A stretch of 64,000 nucleotides of DNA, taken from NCBI GenBank assembly GCA_013538855.1, contig JABXJS010000079.1, forward strand, positions 1 to 64,000, in the 5' to 3' direction. The notes beneath the pieces are model-generated. The model saw nothing but the letters and a program-made list of their open reading frames with translations, was not told the origin of the DNA and searched no databases. The DNA is from Herpetosiphonaceae bacterium. Lineage in GTDB: Bacteria; Chloroflexota; Chloroflexia; Chloroflexales; Herpetosiphonaceae. A program made the position numbers and the translations under genes. Shown one piece after another: positions 60,701 to 64,000 of the stretch (position 1 is its first letter; each line of letters starts with the position of its first letter).

Positions 60701-62641
60701 CTGTTTATCGCCGCGCACCCGCAGCAGGCCCACGCCGACCTCTGGTTCCGCATGACGGTCAGCGAGACCCCGGCGGCCAACGACGACGGCAGCGGCCCGG
60801 CCACTGGCTGGGAGTACGGCGAGACCGAGGACTACTATCTGGCTCCCGATCTCGGCGACGCGCCCGACAGCCACAACTCGCAGCTGGCGGCGATGCCCGC
60901 CTACTGGTGGCCATTCATCCCGGCGCGCTTCCCAACGGTCTACAATCGCATTCCAGCGTTCATCGGGCGCGGCGCGCTGCACAACAACCTGGGGCTGCGC
61001 TACTTCCTGGGCAAGCAGATCACCGCTGAGCAGGAGGCCGACCAGGGTGCCGACTCCGACCCGACCAACAACCTAGTGCTCGCAGTCAAGAGCGGCAACC
61101 GTGATCTCGCCGACGATGCCTTCATCGGCGGGCCGCCGAGCACCACCAGCCTGCGCCACTGCACCCCGCAGGTGCTGCAGTACCAGGTGACCGTGCCGGC
61201 CAATATGCCGCCGACGCAGGCCTATGTCAACCTGTGGTTTGACTGGAACCGCAATGGCGAGTGGGGCGGCGTGCGCCACTGCAAGAGCTGGCTCTTCCCG
61301 TGGATCTCCAACGAGTGGGCGGTGCAGAATCAGGTGATTACACTGCAAGGCCCTGGCGTGTATAATTTCACCACGCCGGTCTTCTTCCCGTACCAGCCCA
61401 ACCCACTGCGGCCAGCCTGGATGCGCATCACCCTCAGCAACACACCGGCAACCTCGGCCAATGGCAGCGGCCCTGTTGGCGGCTGGGAGTACGGCGAGAC
61501 CGAGGACTATCTGCTGCGACCAAAGCTGGTGATCGGCCACGTCACAGGCACCGTGGTGACGGTTGACAACCACCCGCTGCCTGGATCCAGCGTGCTGCTG
61601 ATCACACGCACCGAGGACATCAGCGCCAGCAATCCGCTGCAGATCGTTGGCCGCACGCTAACTGACCAGATGGGCCACTACAGCTTCAGCGATGTGCCCA
61701 GCGGCGATTATCTGGTGCTGGCTGGACATGCAGGCTTCCAGCGACAGTGGTACGCAGATGCCAGCGAGCCAAGCGCAGCCACGCCGATTCACGTTGGCGA
61801 TAGCCTGGTGAGCGACATCGACTTCCATCTGCATCCAATCGTGCCGCCGCCAGTGCACGTGCACGGGCCGGGCAACGTCGCCTACGATCCCAACACCGGC
61901 CACTTTACCATCCGCACCAGCCGCCAGAACAACGGCGATACGCAGCTGATCATCTCCAGCGGCTGTATCACCTGTCCGAACGGCATCGTGCCCAGCAACG
62001 CCCACCTGGAGCTGCGCTACGTCGGCGATAGCACCGTGCTGCAGTCCTATCCGGTCACGTTCGACTCAAGCAGCAACACCTATGGCGCAACCATCACCGC
62101 TGGTGACCTGAACGCGCTGTTTGACCCGACCGGCGGCCACACCAGCATCGAGGTCTATCTGGTGTGGGACTGCGCAGGCGTGCGCATGGAGAAGTTCTTG
62201 GGCACGATCGAGATCTACGACCCAAGCGGCGTGATCACCGATCTGCACACCGGCCAGCCGATCGAAGGCGCAACAGTCGCCCTGTTCCACGTGCCCGACT
62301 GGGAGGCGCGCACCAGCCCGAGCGACACGGACCTCAGCTCGTGTGAGTCGAATCTGTCGCGCAATGGTCAGCCCTGGAGCCAGGAGGCCCCGACTGACCA
62401 GGGCATGGCGGCCGATCCCGACCTAAGCCTGATGTCACCGGCCGCGCCGGAGCAGATAACCGGCAGCGACGGCCACTACGGCTGGGATGTCGGACCAGGC
62501 TGCTGGTACGTCCAGGTCAGCGCGCCAGGCTATGCCACCAAGGTTAGCCCGGTCGTGGGCATCCCATCGGCGGTGACCGATCTCGACATGGCGCTGATCA
62601 GCACGCAGAACCAAATCTTCCTGCCGACGGTTCAGCGCTAA
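57800..62641 (+). CDS. Large secreted protein with five GEVED repeats and CarboxypepD-type modules
   Basis: A 1613-residue secreted protein. The signal peptide is about residues 1-30 (LGMVSLIIAMSGLLWLSQSS). Five modules each open with DLGDAPDS (near residues 49, 323, 557, 803 and 1017) and close with GETEDY (near 258, 530, 761, 1008 and 1233), the GEVED domain pattern, with inner MWADWNRN and NEWAVQNQVITL words. Pro/Thr linkers (TPTPTPR, TDTPTPTP) join the first modules; the fourth and fifth are joined by a short linker. After 1235 come two carboxypeptidase-regulatory/prealbumin-like modules (GHYSFSDVPSGDYLVLAG and GHYGWDVGPGCWYVQVSAPG). The end is IFLPTVQR, a tail I recall from many Chloroflexota exported proteins. 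GGAGG before the ATG. Likely an adhesin or surface-layer component; function is inferred only. Confidence 0.87.
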   Translation: MRYVMRLGMVSLIIAMSGLLWLSQSSATAMRSSQAERSKSNDLNGGSLDLGDAPDSTNSFGLAMDAYPSIPAKFPTVFDPTTGYPPGPSHINPQAVFLGDAVTLELEADGGADADGVNNLDPANNIANQDGADDAFYAGLPPLSDFVPCVPMQLQFRVTVNTMVSDLMFVNLWFDWSHNGQWGEVFDCPGQNFPSQEWAVQNQPVTFSGPGVYNFTTTAFLPNGTAAGQLDTWMRITLSETQASNADGRGPDNRWQYGETEDYLLRVQPEPTSTPTPRVTETPTPTAVGQPTDTPTPRITDTPTPTPAGQVTNTPTPINELIADLGDAPDSTNSSGTTMTTYAGAIPARFPTVFGPGSPAFGPIHHDIRLFNLGPAVTGETEADTGPDADPSNNIMPAFNAPNRDLADDGLVKPNTLAGFPRCQEVRLTYTVNYNGPGIRDVYFNMWADWNRNAAWGGSYDCPGAVANEWAVQNQVITLAPGLNTFVSTGFLPWHSSTSYGPFWMRMTVSESPALSDDGSGTANGWEYGETEDYFIHGDTQEPTATPTLPPQETISDLGDAPDSSNSTNSSMNAYPSVLARFPTVFGPGSPAFGPLHHDARLFFLGRKVTFEKEADVGPDTDVINNINPPGNVPNQDGADDGLLSPTSLGGYPHCTPTYLTYAVTNNGPPREVYFNMWADWNRNGNWGERIDCPTGLLADEWAVQNQVVSLAPGLNIFTTPAFTPWHSPNLPPAFWMRITISDTPASAPDGSGPSSGWRFGETEDYLIRGEPATPTPTKTPEPSLTPTPSPTPTPPAERRSDLGDAPDSSNSFNNTTMSAYTGVQARFPTVFGPGSPAFGPLHRDIRLFYLGRRVTSEDEADTGFDVDITHNISPTMNIADQDRADDGLVSPRRLIDIPNCKQIQVKYTVTYNGVAPRRVYFNLWSDWNRNGAWGGAVQCPNGLANEWAVQNQVITLAPGLNTFSTPLFIAAHPQQAHADLWFRMTVSETPAANDDGSGPATGWEYGETEDYYLAPDLGDAPDSHNSQLAAMPAYWWPFIPARFPTVYNRIPAFIGRGALHNNLGLRYFLGKQITAEQEADQGADSDPTNNLVLAVKSGNRDLADDAFIGGPPSTTSLRHCTPQVLQYQVTVPANMPPTQAYVNLWFDWNRNGEWGGVRHCKSWLFPWISNEWAVQNQVITLQGPGVYNFTTPVFFPYQPNPLRPAWMRITLSNTPATSANGSGPVGGWEYGETEDYLLRPKLVIGHVTGTVVTVDNHPLPGSSVLLITRTEDISASNPLQIVGRTLTDQMGHYSFSDVPSGDYLVLAGHAGFQRQWYADASEPSAATPIHVGDSLVSDIDFHLHPIVPPPVHVHGPGNVAYDPNTGHFTIRTSRQNNGDTQLIISSGCITCPNGIVPSNAHLELRYVGDSTVLQSYPVTFDSSSNTYGATITAGDLNALFDPTGGHTSIEVYLVWDCAGVRMEKFLGTIEIYDPSGVITDLHTGQPIEGATVALFHVPDWEARTSPSDTDLSSCESNLSRNGQPWSQEAPTDQGMAADPDLSLMSPAAPEQITGSDGHYGWDVGPGCWYVQVSAPGYATKVSPVVGIPSAVTDLDMALISTQNQIFLPTVQR

Positions 62642-62677
62642 ATTCATCGCTGAGCGTGCTCAGCAGTTGGCTGCTTG

Positions 62678-62716
62678 CGGTACCTGCCATCTCCTTGCGT
62701 GAGGTGGCAGGTACCG
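62678..62716 (+). other. Hairpin in the GEVED-C11 intergenic gap
   Basis: CGGTACCTGCCA (62678-62689) pairs perfectly with TGGCAGGTACCG (62705-62716), 15-base loop, no U-tract. A second palindrome GCTGAGC-gt-GCTCAGC lies at 62649-62664. They may be partial terminators or processing sites between two genes read in the same direction. Confidence 0.55.
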
Positions 62717-62736
62717 TGCGCAACGAGGAGGAATCT

Positions 62737-64000
62737 ATGCACCCCAAACTTCACCGCCGCTGGCGCTGGTGGTGGGCGTTTGGGCTGATCGTGGGGCTGT
62801 TGAGCAGCACGCCACGGGCATCTCAAACAACCAGCGCCGCGCCGCCGCCACCGAACAGCGTGGGACTGCTGTCCATCTATGTGCTGGCCTACGACAATCG
62901 CCCTGGCAGCTCGCTTGACCTGACACCACACTACAGCACAACGCTCAGCAGCCTTGTCAGCGCCAGCAGCGGCCATCCAGAGAAGCTAGCGGTGGTGCTC
63001 GCCGACCTGCATGGCCAGGGCGATACGCACATCCGCCTGATCTACGATGGCAGCATCACCACGGTGTTTGGGCTGCCGGATGCCAGCGGCGTGCTCAGCC
63101 CCACGCTCAACGAGTACGATGTCACCGATGCAGCCACCCTCGGCGGGTTTCTACGCTGGGTGCGCGCGCGCTTCCAGAGCGAGCGCACGACGCTGAGCTA
63201 CATCGGCCACGGCACGCCGCTAGTGCCAGAAACCGATCTGAGCCTGATCTTCGGGCCGAATCCGCTGCGCCCTGCCGCTGCGCTGCCGCCGCTGCCAACC
63301 AACATCGGGGCCAACCCCGACCTAACCGATAACCACACGCCGCCAGGCAGCCCGCTCAGCTATGGGGCGCTGACGCCCTATGCGCTCGCCCAGGCGCTCG
63401 CACTAGCGAGCGCGCTCAATCAGCCGCTCGATGTCATCGATGTGGTTATGTGCTTCGGCGCATCGGCCGAGGAGTTCACCGAGCTGGCCCCCTACACACG
63501 TATGCTGGTTGGCTCGCCGAACTACGAGTTCTTTGATCCCACCAGCCCTGGCGCGGTGTTAGCCAGCTGGAACCCAGCCATGACTCCGGATGCGATGGCG
63601 ATCAGCGCAGTCGATACCTACCACGCTATGCTGCCGAGCAGCCAGCACCCGCGCATCCTCATCGCCGTTGACGCACAGCAGATGCAAAGCGTCAAGGATG
63701 TCTGGGATGCCACGGCCCAGGCGCTCTATCAATTGCTGCAAGACCCTGGGCAGCGCGCCCCAACGCGCCAGAAGCTCATTCAAGCCTACCAAGCCAGCTA
63801 CAAGTATGATCTCGCCCAGTGCCCACCCCACGACTGGGAGCTAGCAGCGCCCGACGGTCTTGTTGATTTGCGCCATTTTGCCGATAATTTGCGCCAACAG
63901 TTTCAGGGCACAGCCGTCGCCACGTGGGCCGAGCAGACCGAGCTGCGCATCAGCGACCCGCTCTCCAGCACCGGCGCGATCATCCATCGCCGCAGCCTGA
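62737..64000 (+). CDS. Secreted clostripain-like (C11) cysteine peptidase, 3' truncated
   Basis: The first 421 residues of a gene running off the window. I translated it from the ATG at 62737 (GAGGAGG upstream). The N-terminus is basic then hydrophobic (WWWAFGLIVGLLSST), a signal peptide, followed by a Pro-rich mature start. The peptidase C11/caspase-like fold is suggested by SIYVLAYDNRPG, FLRWVRARF, the catalytic His158 in YIGHG and Cys239 in DVVMCFGASAEEFTEL, with the following MLVGSPNYEF. Spacing and the order His then Cys fit clan CD. It may cleave substrates after basic residues, but specificity is unknown. It shares direction with the GEVED gene and may be its processing enzyme. Confidence 0.8.
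   Translation, partial: MHPKLHRRWRWWWAFGLIVGLLSSTPRASQTTSAAPPPPNSVGLLSIYVLAYDNRPGSSLDLTPHYSTTLSSLVSASSGHPEKLAVVLADLHGQGDTHIRLIYDGSITTVFGLPDASGVLSPTLNEYDVTDAATLGGFLRWVRARFQSERTTLSYIGHGTPLVPETDLSLIFGPNPLRPAAALPPLPTNIGANPDLTDNHTPPGSPLSYGALTPYALAQALALASALNQPLDVIDVVMCFGASAEEFTELAPYTRMLVGSPNYEFFDPTSPGAVLASWNPAMTPDAMAISAVDTYHAMLPSSQHPRILIAVDAQQMQSVKDVWDATAQALYQLLQDPGQRAPTRQKLIQAYQASYKYDLAQCPPHDWELAAPDGLVDLRHFADNLRQQFQGTAVATWAEQTELRISDPLSSTGAIIHRRSL

Overview
The window looks like chromosomal DNA from a member of the phylum Chloroflexota, most likely class Chloroflexia. I infer this from the overall gene make-up, high GC content, a fused caa3-type cytochrome c oxidase, very large GEVED-repeat secreted proteins ending in a short FLPTV-type tail, and a full division and cell-wall (dcw) cluster with a Gram-positive-like sbp gene. 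No 16S rRNA gene or tRNA is present to confirm this.

Layout. Positions 74-20735 (minus strand) hold the dcw cluster, read mraZ, rsmH, ftsL, ftsI, murF-like, mraY, murD, rhomboid, ftsW, murG, CvpA-like, murC, TPR protein, murB, ftsQ, sbp, ftsA, ftsZ, followed by a class V aminotransferase. It starts at a strong promoter with three 10-bp-spaced MraZ boxes and ends at a hairpin after ftsZ. A second strong promoter lies before ftsA. Positions 21088-29612 (plus) hold a hybrid histidine kinase, a DUF2231 protein and the caa3 oxidase operon. Positions 29614-32716 (minus) hold a degenerate amino-acid kinase, a Nudix hydrolase, a membrane STAS protein and a tail-anchored coiled-coil protein. Aspartate-semialdehyde dehydrogenase (32902-33978) is followed by a minus-strand capsule/exopolysaccharide module: PHP-type tyrosine phosphatase, BY-kinase, two Wzz-like proteins and a glycosyltransferase. 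Then come an M20 and an M28 hydrolase, a Rieske-like lipoprotein that has lost its cluster ligands, dnaA, and a probable oriC with DnaA boxes in a perfect 18-bp inverted repeat.

Positions 42805-52347 are a mixed region: a small zinc ribbon, membrane protein, alpha/beta hydrolase, Ser/Thr kinase with zinc ribbon and FHA domain, DUF1028 protein, a non-coding array of diverged repeats, CBS protein, shikimate kinase-dodecin pair, VOC protein, acyl-CoA dehydrogenase and an AAA ATPase. groES-groEL (52426-54426) is controlled by a CIRCE operator, with a second CIRCE-like site upstream. The end of the window carries an arylamine N-acetyltransferase, a TPR/winged-helix regulator, a 1613-residue GEVED-repeat secreted protein and the 5' part of a secreted clostripain-like (C11) peptidase.

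The most unusual points are: (1) the only gene in the murE/murF position is a MurF homologue with altered ATP-site and signature residues, and no murE is present; (2) ftsW and murG overlap by about 250 bp in different frames, and the ftsW stop falls exactly at the end of an extra segment in MurG; (3) a Rieske-fold lipoprotein without cluster ligands; (4) an amino-acid kinase without the conserved GGM..K motif; (5) two 10-bp direct repeats exactly 33 bp apart between the TPR/winged-helix regulator and the GEVED gene.
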